Assembly (NCBI GenBank): GCA_037349315.1
Contig: JBAIAC010000030.1
Span: 8,577,501 to 8,641,500, forward strand
Length of the DNA: 64,000 nucleotides
Direction of reading: 5' to 3'
Origin: Chelydra serpentina
Taxonomy: Eukaryota > Chordata > Testudines > Chelydridae
Shown: positions 25,095 through 36,100 of the stretch, in pieces
Numbering within the stretch: position 1 is the first letter of the stretch
Layout: the number at the start of each line of letters is the position of its first letter
Program-made: the position numbers and the translations under genes
Notes under the pieces: generated by a model
Told to the model about the DNA's origin: nothing
The model's database searches: none
What the model saw: only the letters and a program-made list of their open reading frames with translations

Positions 25095-25285
25095 CCAGTC
25101 TTGCAAACACTCTTACTATTGAGTGTAGTGCTCTCCTCCATGAGAATTAAGCACTATATCTGGTAATAGGTGTTTACAGAATTGAGTCCATAAATTCTTA
25201 GCAGATTGGTAGCTGTTATAATCATGGGGCTTGGTAGAAGCTTTAAAACCTCCTAACACAATAATGTAGTAGTGCCCCTTCTTCC
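25095..25285. repeat. Local old duplication, copy 1
   Basis: The stretch cttgcaaacactcttactat through agaagctttaaaacctcc matches, with gaps and substitutions, 25929-26260 once the inserted element at 26022-26187 is removed. Offset is about 830 bp. The start resembles a short palindromic dispersed repeat, but the rest is shared only between these two places here. Confidence 0.65.
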
Positions 25286-25928
25286 TATATTTGGGAAGTA
25301 TTAACAGGTTTACATATCCTTGCATGTAAATATTAGAAGCAAAACGATAATCACTACAGCAACGAGTTTTTGTTTAAAGAGATGTTACACAAGAATATAG
25401 TTACCAGACCTCTCTGTTTTAACATGGCTTTACCATAGTACAGAATGAGCATGTCGTTTCTAGTGATTTGATTAAATTGACTGAAATCTCTGATTACAAC
25501 ATATTTAACAGACCAGGCATGTCGATCACATGTTAATAATAAAAAAATTGACAGATGTGCTGGTATTTTTTGCAGGTGAATGTACTTTGTCTGAGTATCA
25601 AATAAATGGTAACCAAATTTCTCTCTCTAGTTTTCTGGATACATAAGTGGTGTGTAGCAGCCACCTCCTATATTTTTCTTTTGAACCATTCCTCCGCAGT
25701 TCGACTATTTTTTTTCTTTTCCCAGTGAAAGGCTATCAGTAGCCTAGCATCTACTAGCAGATGAGAGATTAATTCCTCATTTTCTTTTGTGTGGCCATTT
25801 CCACTGAAGCCCCAGGAGGATTACCAAAGGCTCATTTGGTAATGCGCTTTATGATAGTACAATCCCAGTTCTCCCTAATGATTGATACGTCCACCATATA
25901 TGCATAAAATCTCCTCTTTCAAACTTAA

Positions 25929-26280
25929 GGCCCAATTCTGCAAACACTTACTTATTATTGAGTGTCATGCTTTCCTCTACATCTGGTAGTAATGTTTACA
26001 AGACTGAGCCCAAAAATTCTTGTATGCCGTATAATTGTAGTCGTGTCAGTCCCAGGGTATTACAGAGACAAAGCGGGGAAGGTAATATCTTTTACTGGAC
26101 CAACTTCTGTTGGTGAGAGAGACCAGCTTTTGAGATGCACCGAGTTCTTCTTCAGATATGTGTGTATAAAAGATATTCCCTCCTCCCAAAATTCTTAACA
26201 GATTTGTAGCTGTCACAACCACGTGGCTTGGAAGAAGCTTTAAAATCTCCTTACCCAATAATATCATTATTATGATTTTT
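25929..26280. repeat. Local old duplication, copy 2, interrupted
   Basis: It repeats 25095-25285: ctgcaaacacttacttatta, then (after the insertion) aaattcttaacagatttgta and gaagaagctttaaaatctcc. Divergence is clearly higher than for the 53192/55188 repeat, so this duplication is old. Confidence 0.65.
26022..26187 (-). mobile_element. Short element of hammerhead-type repeat class with 9-bp target duplications
   Basis: Flanked by aaattctt-type direct repeats (aaaattctt at 26013-26021 and 26188-26196). Internal words ggtaatatcttttactggac, caacttctgttggtgagaga and agttcttcttcaga are those of an abundant amniote dispersed repeat. On the minus strand the right part has CTGAAGAAGA, a hairpin and CAAAAGCT, a decayed counterpart of a hammerhead core (CTGANGA ... 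GAAAGCT). The insertion site lies inside the local duplication copy 2, so it postdates that duplication. Confidence 0.6.
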
Positions 26281-29200
26281 GAAAATATCCAAGGCCATGG
26301 TCCTGGAATGTAACTCTGGTGGAATCACATTGCCTTCAGTGGAGTATTTCCTTGCAGAACTCATTGAAGATTTGGGGGCCAACCCTGTAAAACTGATGTC
26401 AATTGCATTTAGTAAACTTTTGTTTGCTTGATTTTTGCTGCTGTCTCCTTTGTGTCTAATCAGTCCCTAGGATAGCCATAAACATTGCTCTTCCATGAAT
26501 CATTTAAACTGCACACTTTGTGTATAGCTACATATACCTGTATGTGCAGGTGCACTCAGATGTGTACAGAACAGGATAGACAGTCTGCAACATAGTAAAT
26601 GGTAGCAGTCGTTGTTGTAGAACGCCAAATATCTATGTGCTAGAATAATGTTATATTACCATTTAAATAACTATATTTGCCATTTGTGGTATCAAAATCC
26701 TTTCATCTCCTCCCTCGCAGCTGCCTTTATTCTCCAGCTCTTCCTCTCCTTTCTTTCTTATCTTTCTATGCTCCCTGGGCATAAAACAATACTTGTGCAT
26801 CCTCTTTAGAGGGGGAGGCATGGGAGAGGTGTTTTCTTAGGATCCAGAGGTAGTTCATTCCAGCTCCTCCACCAAAAATACATTATCTTTGGTATGGACT
26901 GGACTGAGACCATCAGACCATAGGGCTGAGTAGTTCTTGGTACTGTGCAGTCTGATTTCCTCTTGGGAGTTCAATAAGAAGTAGAGGTAGGACCTGCCGT
27001 ATGCTTAAAAGAGGTTTCAAGGAACGTTCATTCTGCTTTAGTGACTGTCGCTGACAGATGGGCATGTACAGTGTCTTAAATGTTTAGGACCTTTACATTT
27101 GTCCTCAGCATGTGAGCACTGAGAAACCCTTTCTTCTCAAGCTAAAAAGGACAGGATGAGAAAGCTGATGCTTTCCCAGCGGCTTGATGCTGTGTCCCCC
27201 CCTGACCTTCAGGGGGAACCTTGCTTCAGTAGGAGAGCTCAATAGCCTTGCATCACACAGACACATCATCTACAGGGTTTGGTTTTTTTTTCCTCTCTCC
27301 TTCGCTCCATTCAGAGTTCTTGGAGTTTTCCTCCCCCCTCGGGCTTTCTATGGACAACAGGCCTTCCAGAGATCTAGAAGAGAGGCATGATGGGGGTGCC
27401 AAAGCTTGTTAAATCGTACCCCATCATCAGCAATTTCACATCAAGCATTTAGGCTTAGATACACGTAGCCCATCTCTTCAGAGATGCGAGCAGCACATTC
27501 TAGCAACCGGAGATTTCAGCCTCCTCTACAGTTCAGGCGGATTTGGGGAATGCCTTGTTAGTATCTCATCGGTGTCAGAAGACACATTCAGTCTTCCACG
27601 TACGGATATGAGAACCGTACCTCCCATAGGCCTCGATATTATCTATGGAGATACTTTTCCTCAGGTACGTGGGATTCAGTGTTAGCCGGACTCCTTCATT
27701 TCTCCTGCACCCAGAAAGGATGTGGGGGAAGTTTCTGCAGATCCTTGTCAGACAAAGCCTGTTTGTAAGTGGATTTTGAACCATCAGGGTTAGAGGTGCT
27801 GATCTAGAGTAACTTGGTAAATGATGGTGCTTATGGGTAAACTTCCAGCAAAGGGGTAGGATTTATCACAAAACTCTTGTGGGAAGTGGTGTGAATTTAT
27901 GCTACCTTTGAAAGCGAGTTCCTATGCTACTCCTTTGGATGCTGAATAGGTCCATCAATATTACCTTTGCTATTAACAGGAGAATCCATATAAGAAGGTC
28001 CAAAAGGCAGGTGGACTTGGTTCTGGAGAGAGAAAGAGAACCCGCCAAAATAGACAGCATGTGTTTTATATCCAGATCTAGATCTTTTCTAGCCAGAGCA
28101 CTAGCATAGTGTAGGGATGGAAAAATCCTTGGAATTTGCCATCTCCTTTTGAGCAGAGTAATGAGGCAAAGAAGAGAAATGTGTCGGCTGTGAGGCACCT
28201 TAAGAGCTGCTGTCTTTGGGATTTAAATGTATAATCAAATATCTTCTCCATTGTGCAGAAATCTGAAATTAAATTATTTTCCCTCTTCCTTTAAGAGACT
28301 GTGATGGGACTCTGTTGGCATTTTTCTCCAGTGTTTATTAGGGTGGACCAGAGTTTCCCAAGTTCATGTTGATAAGGGACCAAAAATATCCTTGGCAAAA
28401 GCATACTCATCAGCCATTTTTAATTATAGCTCTTTGAGACCTGGCTTGAAGGCTTGGTACATTGGGCAGGTGGCTCAGAATCCACTCCCTCTTTTTATTG
28501 TGTTTACCAGCAAAGGCGCTGCTGGAGCAGACTCATGTCTGTGTCCCAGCTGGACCTTGTCTGATGTGCTCTGATTTCTCAAATTGGAAAAACTAAATAC
28601 ATCTACTCTGGGGGCCCTTTCAGCCTGTTAACCTATCCAAGTGCCTCTTGAGATAAGAATCACAGATGTACAGGCCTGGGTCAATAGTCTGATTTCAGTT
28701 ACAATGTTGTGAATCTGGAGCTGCTCCACTGAGTGAAGTTACTCTGAATTTGCATCAGTGTAAATGAAAGTGGAGTCTGAGCCCTGTTTTTGTGTGTAAT
28801 GTATTGCCTCCGGACTGCTTAGCAAGGTGTCGCCTCTCTGTTCCCAAAGTCTTTAGGTGTAGTGACTGGAATGGCACCAGTCCTCTCTTAAAGAGATGGC
28901 CCCTGCAGTTTTACATAAACTATACCAAAGTATAACTAAAGATAGCAACCCCCACTCTGAAAATCACCTGAGATGTGACTGAGGTAATTCCCCAATAGCA
29001 GTAACTTGACCACAGAATTACGGGCAATCCATTAAAACTGCCTGCACACACACAGCCTTCCTTCTCTCAGCAAAAGGTTCTCCCGAACAAGACTGTACTT
29101 GTCACATCCAAGACAGCAGGGTGGCAGTTTACTACCTGAACGGGCATGGAAAGACAAGTTCGGAGGCCCTTTGCCGGGAGCCCTACAGGATTTTTAAACT

Positions 29201-30660
29201 CCAGCTTCAAAAGAACATTCATATTTTTGCTTCTTACAAGTAGAGCATAAACATCTTAGAGGAGATGCTGAGCTAAAGCCCAAAATTAACCACTTAGATG
29301 GGCGCCAGACCAAGTTACTGAAGAGAAGCTGTCCCATATATAGGAGAACTTTCTGTCCTCCCCTCAGATGTAGCCAGGCCTTCAGAAGCACTGCAAGGTT
29401 CCTACTTTGGGAACATAAAGCTTGTTTCCTCTTGGCCACAAGAGACTTCTGGCCTTAGTGATTCCCTCATGTCTTTTCACCAATTCCTCTTATTCCCACT
29501 TCTTCCAAAGGCAGAGATCACCGTTCTGCTTCTAGACAACTCTGCTGGCCTAGAAATCATCGCTTGGGTATCCAGAGACCCATGAAAATGAAAGAATTCT
29601 ATTCCCCTTGATCCAGCCTTGAGAATCTTCGAAATCTTTGTATTGCTCTGCAAGTTGTATCGCTCAATGCTGAGGGATACAGTAGGGAAGGAAAGGTTAT
29701 TTACTAGAGAAGAGATCCCTTTTTCTTCTTCTGGACCATAGTCAGCCCGTACAACCCTTCCCTTGTCAAAATAGTAATTAGATTTCCACAAGATTCACAG
29801 CAGCCTTGTGGTCATGGCCTGTCCCGTGCTGTTTGAGGTGAGTATAAGAAGAGCAAAAAACCCCAACCACCACCCACCTCATCTTCTTGGCTTTTGACAG
29901 CACACGGCAAGTTACTTATTGGAAAGTACTGTTTGGGAAAGGACCTACGGTTAGTAAAACCCTACTGTTCCTTGGTTTTTCAATGAGGCAGAATCTGTAG
30001 AATTTCTTAGATAAAGCATATGTTTGATTTTATTTTCCCTTGACAACAGTTGCTGGGTTTTCTGTCAATTCCTAAACCTGCACGTTAGCTTTTCCATGTC
30101 AGTATGGCTTCCTTGTCTATTTTAATAGTCACTTTTTGCAATAGAGGAGCCCTCAGTGTCCAGATCTGAGCTCTCTCTCCATTGTTCTCAACATGGACAT
30201 GTGCCAAGGAGCATTATGCCACCTTGAGGATACCATTCTACAAGGTTTTGGCCCATTCCAGGCATCGGGGATGTCTGGCAGAGGGAAATGAGGTGTCAGA
30301 TTTATTAACTTGTGCTGACATAATAAGTTGCCCCTTCTAGCCCTCATTCCCTCGCTCGGCCACTTCCAGCGCTTTGTGGACGCTGCCTTCACCCTTCGGG
30401 CTCTGGTGAGGCTGCTTTGCCACTAGAATAAAGGGCTAAGAACAAGGTAAGCAGGCAGACCTGGACACATGGCTCTGTCACTTCCCTAGTTTCCCTGAGA
30501 TGAGCAAGGGCCACAAGTGCGCTCCTTCGCTCAGTCTGCCATGCAGTGATTCACAGCCCTGTTGGGTGAGCTTTCAGGACAGTCCTCCCTCCTGTCGCTC
30601 TGCCTCATCTTACAAAAAGGGGTCTTACAAATCCTTTCTATTTGTGTATGTTGCATGCAG

Positions 30661-30709
30661 GGAAAGAAGAAGAAGAGGAAAAGGGATAAGCAGCCAGGAG
30701 AGACCAATG
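30661..30709 (+). CDS. TCF7L2: TCF7L2 coding exon: basic nuclear localisation signal
   Basis: A 49-nt exon, acceptor ttgcatgcag and donor gtaagt, entering in phase 0 and leaving in phase 1. It encodes GKKKKRKRDKQPGETN and the first base of the next codon. This is the basic tail next to the HMG box, acting as NLS and in DNA contact. Because it leaves in phase 1, it can splice to 31276, 32449, 33109 or directly to 38411, with different frame outcomes. Confidence 0.97.
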
Positions 30710-31275
30710 GTAAGTAAAATAAGTCAATATACCTTGCTTAGTGGAACAGTGGAGTATCCGACCTTCTGTTCCTCAGTTTTGGGGAGGGAGGGAGGGAGGG
30801 AGGAATGGGCTTCTCCTGGCCTCTTTGGCATCTGATCCCTATTGTAGTCAGTCTTTTATTTTTGTTTAATGCATTTTAATTAATTGCCTATTACTGCCCT
30901 TCTAAAACTAGTAACCAAATCACTGCATGTAAAGCATTTTGTGAAATTAGTTGAGTTTGCTCTTAATAATTACAAAGCCATTAACTTCAGAAGCAGTTGT
31001 AATGCCTATGCCATTGTTATAAAGTTGTGCGCTTATTTTGTGCGTGTGTGTGTGTGTGTGTGTGCGCGCGCGTATGTGTTTGGTATTAATTTGGGCTGTA
31101 CCCGTGTGTTCTGATGCATGCCTTACAGTGGTAAATCGCGCCCATTTTAAATTAAGGAGGTTTGCCATTCTCTGTAGGCAATTAGAAATACTGCATAGGC
31201 AATCTCATAGACAATTTTGCAGAGCCCTGATTAAATTTTTTTGAAGACTTTGTATAATTTGTTCTTTTTTTTCAG
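30710..31275 (+). other. TCF7L2: TCF7L2 intron with simple repeats
   Basis: It holds a (GGGA)n tract at 30781-30803 and a (TG)n/(CG)n microsatellite at about 31040-31073. The acceptor has a long T tract ending ttcag. Nothing else was recognised. Confidence 0.9.
31040..31073. repeat. (TG)n-(CG)n microsatellite
   Basis: Perfect alternating purine-pyrimidine sequence (tgcgtgtgtg ... cgcgcgcgta), a probable length polymorphism and Z-DNA candidate. Confidence 0.95.
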
Positions 31276-31326
31276 AACACAGCGAATGTTTCCTAAATCC
31301 TTGCCTTTCACTTCCTCCGATTACAG
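31276..31326 (+). CDS. TCF7L2: TCF7L2 optional 51-nt exon
   Basis: Encodes EHSECFLNPCLSLPPIT, entering in phase 1 and leaving in phase 1, so inclusion or skipping keeps the frame. It corresponds to a known alternatively spliced cassette between the NLS and the C-clamp in vertebrate TCF7L2. Acceptor tttttttcag, donor gtgcta (a weak match to consensus, consistent with optional use). Confidence 0.95.
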
Positions 31327-32448
31327 GTGCTAATGTCATTTTGAGTCATTTTGAATAGTTTATAAACTGCTTTTTAATTTTTTTCCTGCCATTATAGATT
31401 TGAACATTAAACACGTATGACATTAAATGGGAAAAAATCCACACGTTTTTACAGTATATATCTATCTATATAATATGTTTGGTAGTATTTTTTTAATTTT
31501 GTTTTTGTTCTTTTATTTTTTTTTGTTACATTGCTATTAAATAATAATACAGTAAAAAATAACTCAGAGTTGTACTAACTGTGCAAATTGAATATGCAGT
31601 ATTTCTTTAAAGAGACTGATAAAGAATAGAAGGAAATCAGTAATGAACCTCCTTAATCTAATGGCATTTTTCACGGCTCCCACTAAGTCTTCTCACATCA
31701 GCATGCCTACGCAGTATGTTTTTTTTGTTTTTTTTAATTTCATTTGGTTTTGGTTTATTTATTTTGCCTTTCTGTTCAAGGCTATCCATCACAATTCACT
31801 AGCTTGACTAACTCGGCACATTTTCCCATGCTTTACATTTATTTTCTGGCTGATGCTAACATGCCCATTCTGCAGTCTGCTTCTTCTTATCCATTCTTTT
31901 TTTTTCTTTTCTTTTTTTTCCCCCTTTTTTTTGGAAAAAATAATTAAAAAATTAAAATTAAAAAAAATGAATGTTATTCTAAAAGCTGCATTATCCCAAT
32001 AGATACATTTTTTTCCTTTTCTCTTTTTTTTGTGTTTGTCTGAGTTGAAGAAAAAAGCATGTTCAAGAGCTAACCTCCATATGTAGCTTCTTTTTTCTTC
32101 CTTCCCCTGTCCCCCCCACCCAAAAAGAAGAAAGTATGCCAAAAAACCATCATTTTAAACAAACCACAGTCACTTCCCTCCGTTGTTTAAATGAGAAGAG
32201 ACAGTCCTTTACAAAGGGATACTGCAGCTTTAATTGCAACAGCTAATTTCAAGAGTTGAATAAGAATGTGATTATCACTATTTTTTAACTTTTAAATCGA
32301 ACGTCGATATTTTGCGATTAATAATGAGGTCATTGATTTTTATTCCCTTTTTTATTTTTATTTTTTTTATTTTTATCTTTCTCTTTTTTTTTTCTCCCCC
32401 TTTTCTCTCTCTCCTTTTTCTGCTCGCTTCTTTCTTGAACTCATTCAG
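31327..32448 (+). other. TCF7L2: TCF7L2 intron, strongly T-rich
   Basis: Long T and A homopolymer runs (31430-31560, 31720-31750, 31890-32040, 32340-32410) lie between alternative exons. No repeat element was recognised. Such pyrimidine richness may matter for the regulated splicing nearby, but that is inference. Confidence 0.8.
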
Positions 32449-32521
32449 ACCTGAGCGCTCCTAAGAAATGCCGAGCGCGCTTTGGCCTTGATCAACAGAA
32501 TAACTGGTGCGGCCCCTGCAG
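32449..32521 (+). CDS. TCF7L2: TCF7L2 C-clamp exon, version 1
   Basis: A 73-nt exon, acceptor actcattcag and donor gtgtgt, entering in phase 1 and leaving in phase 2. It encodes [20 protein letters not shown] and GPC, with the Arg split across the junction. It provides the Cys residues of the C-clamp, an auxiliary DNA-binding domain that recognises helper sites. It is homologous in length, phase and sequence to the exon at 33109. Confidence 0.96.
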
Positions 32522-33108
32522 GTGTGTATAGTTTTCCCAGACTCGCTATGGCTGGTTTGCAGCTGGTTTATTTGGTACTTTCCCCCTTTTTTCCTGCCTT
32601 GTTGCTTTGTAGCTCTGTGTTGTGATCTAGAAGACACAAGGGAGTGGGACGCTGCCATGAATTATCGTCTCTCTGAAAGGGTTTTGCCTTTTTTTCCCCC
32701 CTCTTTCCTTGCTGCTGCTAGCCAAAAACCCACTGTAAAACAGCATCAGCCTAAGCATATCTGATCCGTGACTGCAAACACAATCCCGCCCTCCCAGCCT
32801 TCTCTCAAGGAATGTTGCATACTCCGAACATATCCAAGGCCCTTTGATAATGCAAGCATTGAACATGTTATAGACAGTGGGCTAAGTGAAGCAAATGCAC
32901 AACAGTGTAACCATTTTAGGGTTTTTTTGTTTGTTTGCTTTGGCTCGGTGTGGAAGCCCTCTTTCTTTCATACCCTTGGTATGAGGGGAGATTACCAAAT
33001 AAAACTGACATGATTAAAGAGAAACGTAGCTGTAGCTAAGATTTCACGTCCAAATGAGCTCTATCCACCATTGTGTTTGTATTTTTTGTGTTTACCCTAT
33101 GCTAACAG
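32522..33108 (+). other. TCF7L2: TCF7L2 intron between paired C-clamp exons
   Basis: 587 bp of non-repetitive sequence with pyrimidine-rich patches. No repeat or RNA gene was recognised. Confidence 0.9.
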
Positions 33109-33181
33109 ATGCAAATACTCCAAAGAAGTGTCGGGCATTGTTCGGGCTTGACCGACAGAGTTTATGGTGCAAACCATGCAG
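33109..33181 (+). CDS. TCF7L2: TCF7L2 C-clamp exon, version 2 (alternative)
   Basis: A 73-nt exon, acceptor gctaacag and donor gtatac, entering in phase 1 and leaving in phase 2. It encodes ANTPKKCRALFGLDRQSLWC then KPC. Same length and phases as 32449-32521 and clearly a duplicated exon. Using both would break the frame of the final exon, so they behave as mutually exclusive. The vertebrate gene is known to use these versions alternatively. Confidence 0.95.
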
Positions 33182-36100
33182 GTATACTACCCAATTAGGC
33201 CTTTGGGGAAATAAAAGCATTCTGTCCTCTCAGTGCATTTGTGTGATTTATTTTTTTAACCTTTTTCCCCACCCTCCCACCTTCTCTCTCCCACAGCATC
33301 AAATGCTAATAACCTTTGATTCTCAAAATTTAATTGCTAAATTCTCTTGCTAATTTAATGCCATTTCTTCTCTTTCTTTACCAATAACCTTTCCCTGGTG
33401 GTAGAACTGGGAACAAGCAAACCCTGAGGTACATAAAACTGGCACTGTCCAGACGGTCAGCAAAATGAATGCTTAGGTGGACATTTACACTGCATTTGTA
33501 TGTGTGTGTGTCCACTGTCTCCAAAGGGTTAAAAGATTCTGTGATCTGCAGCACTGGTGTTTTTCATCACAATTATATATAAATACAAGCCAGTGTTTAC
33601 AGCTTATATTGTACTCATGCCCTTAGCCTATTTGCAAAATTTAAAAATGTATATATCAATCCTGAAAATATTTATGTAACATATCTACATTTTCTAACAC
33701 CATTTTTCTGAAATTCTTAAAAGTGTAACCCAGCAGAGTGAGCTGTAAACACATGAGCTCTAGAGAAAACTAACTGCAGCTTTGGTAGGATAGTTTTCAG
33801 GAAGTAAAAGGCACCTAACAACCCAAATTTCGACAGCCCATGTTCTACTGCAGGTTTATACCAAATCTGTAGTTCCATGGGTAACTCAGAAGGTACTTGT
33901 TTCTTGGTGGAGGGATACCAACTACTTCTTTTTCTCATTCCCTTTCCGTAATGACCGCATTTGGTTAAATTTGTTGTTTCTTTGTTCTGATACAAGCAGT
34001 CTTTGAATATGGAATATTATGATGGTAGGTATTTCAACCAAAACCACGCTCCGTATGTAGTGTTTCCTCTCTCACCTTTCCCGCTTATTCATGCCCTTGC
34101 CATGTGCTTCATCTCATTTAGAAGATAGACTAGATGTTCATATATTATGTGCATGCATACACTCCTTTTGTTTTCCTCGATGCCAAGCACAAACATGGAT
34201 TGACAATGTACTGTGTGTCTAATCATTAAGCTAAGCGAAGGCTCATAAAATGTCTTTAAAAGATTGCATTCTTCCCCATTTGGTGAATTATAAGTTCCAT
34301 TAGAAGCATGCTCAGTACTGTGAGTTGTGTGTGAAGTGCAAAGAAAATCATGTTAAATGTCAATGTCAATACATACGTTCAGTACCTTTTGAAAATAGCA
34401 ATTTAAAATGCTTTAAAAGGGGGGAGGAAATCCAATCTAGAGGTGCTGGATATCCACTTATACTGTGAAGAAGTAGAAGACTTGAATCTTATGTAGCTAA
34501 AGACACTTGTAATGTGTTTAATTAAACTTTTACTGTGATTAATTTAGTATACAGTGTCAATAGATACTTATGTAGTCTATAGATAATATATTTGATATGT
34601 GTCAAACTTTGTATGCTGAGTGATTATAAGAACTAGCTCTACATCATGTTTGTGTCATTTATCATTCTCTGTCCACTTATGTCAACATCATACTATTAAA
34701 GCTACAGTTTACCATTAAAGGGGCTTTTCATTTGAGCTATAGGATTGTCAGTTTGGCAGTGCATTAGTTGTCTATGATGAGAAATAAGCCCTTTCTTGTC
34801 TTAGTTTTTTGCCTTAGATTATTTCAGTTTTATTCAAAAATATTTGCTGCAGGTCAGAGTCTTTTTATTTGTTGGGACAACCTTTATTATAAGCATTGAC
34901 TGGGACAACACCTTTTAATGACATAGCTCATAGCTTTATGTTTATTGACTTTTATTTTGCATGTATTGTGGCATCTTCTCATTAGGCAGAATATAGGTCA
35001 CTGCATTTCTTGTTCTGGTGCTAGCCATTGTAGCTTCTTGTTTATAGTGTGTTAACACGTTTTCTGTAGTGGCTCTTTGAGAGAGCGGCTATAAGATATG
35101 CAGTTTGATAATGGGGCAGAAACTGAGGCCTTTTTAGTCATAGTAGGTGGAACCTAGCAAACCCGTGTCATTATCCATGGCTTTCATTTCTGGTAACAGC
35201 AATGTCATTAGTTTTCAAGATGCTGTTTTAGGGCCAATTTCACGGCAGGTATAAAAGAGCACACTATGTTGACTCCAATAACAATATTTATATAGCTCTT
35301 AACGTTTTCAAAACATTGCATGTACTCTATTCCTCACAATATACTTGTGAGATAGTAAATAGTAGTATTATCCCCAATTTATAGACAGGAAAACGAAGGA
35401 CAAACCACGAGTTTGCATCAGAGAAGGGATTAGAACTCAAGACCTAGCTCTGTGTTCTTTCCCTCAAGCCACAATTACTCCCTTGAGTAAAGTTGTGCCC
35501 ATTTACACCTGTAGTGAATTTGGCACTTTTATCTTTTGTTTGTAACTAGTCATTGGTGTTCTGTGCTGCGCAAATATACACAAAAAAATACACTGTTGCG
35601 ACCCAAAGAGCCAGTTCAACGTGAAAAAACTAGTTGAAGCCACACATAATATACCAGGGGAGGCTGAAGTTAGAGCAAGGCCTCCCTTTAAACAGGAAGA
35701 TTTTTGTAAATGGGTTTGTAGACTAGCAGCTTTCACTTTAATAGTAAGAACTGAACATTTAATAGAAGTAGGGAGAAACATCATGCTAAAATACTGAAAG
35801 TGAAAGGCATTGGGTTTAATTGTTCTGGGGCAGAATTTGACTTTAGAAAGGGTATTAACATCTAAGCCTTTTACATCTGTGGTGCCCTGACCAGAGTCTG
35901 CTTTGCCATGAGATGCTCTTACTCTCAACCATAGGCCAAAAGTCAAGCTAGTATTAAAAAAATAGCATAAAAGAAGCTCAGGGTTGATCAGACAGCATAT
36001 GAGAGTATTGAACCCAAGTCAGCAATGGTTTGATAATAAGCAACCCCAGCACCTCATAAGAGCTAATGTGTGTAAGGCGAGCAGAATTTGAATCCTCTGT

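Larger units (their letters stand above)
24334..30660 (+). other. TCF7L2: TCF7L2 intron
   Basis: It contains an old local duplication (25095-25285 and 25929-26280), with the second copy interrupted by a 166-bp element with 9-bp target duplications, and a palindromic-type fragment near 28676-28790. Stretches 26660-28360 and 29050-30400 show no repeat or exon that I recognise. The intron ends ttgcatgcag. Confidence 0.8.

Noticed and set aside
35503..35946. 147-codon minus-strand open frame in the last intron
   Set aside because: No similarity recognised, no supporting splice or promoter signals, low-complexity composition; consistent with chance.
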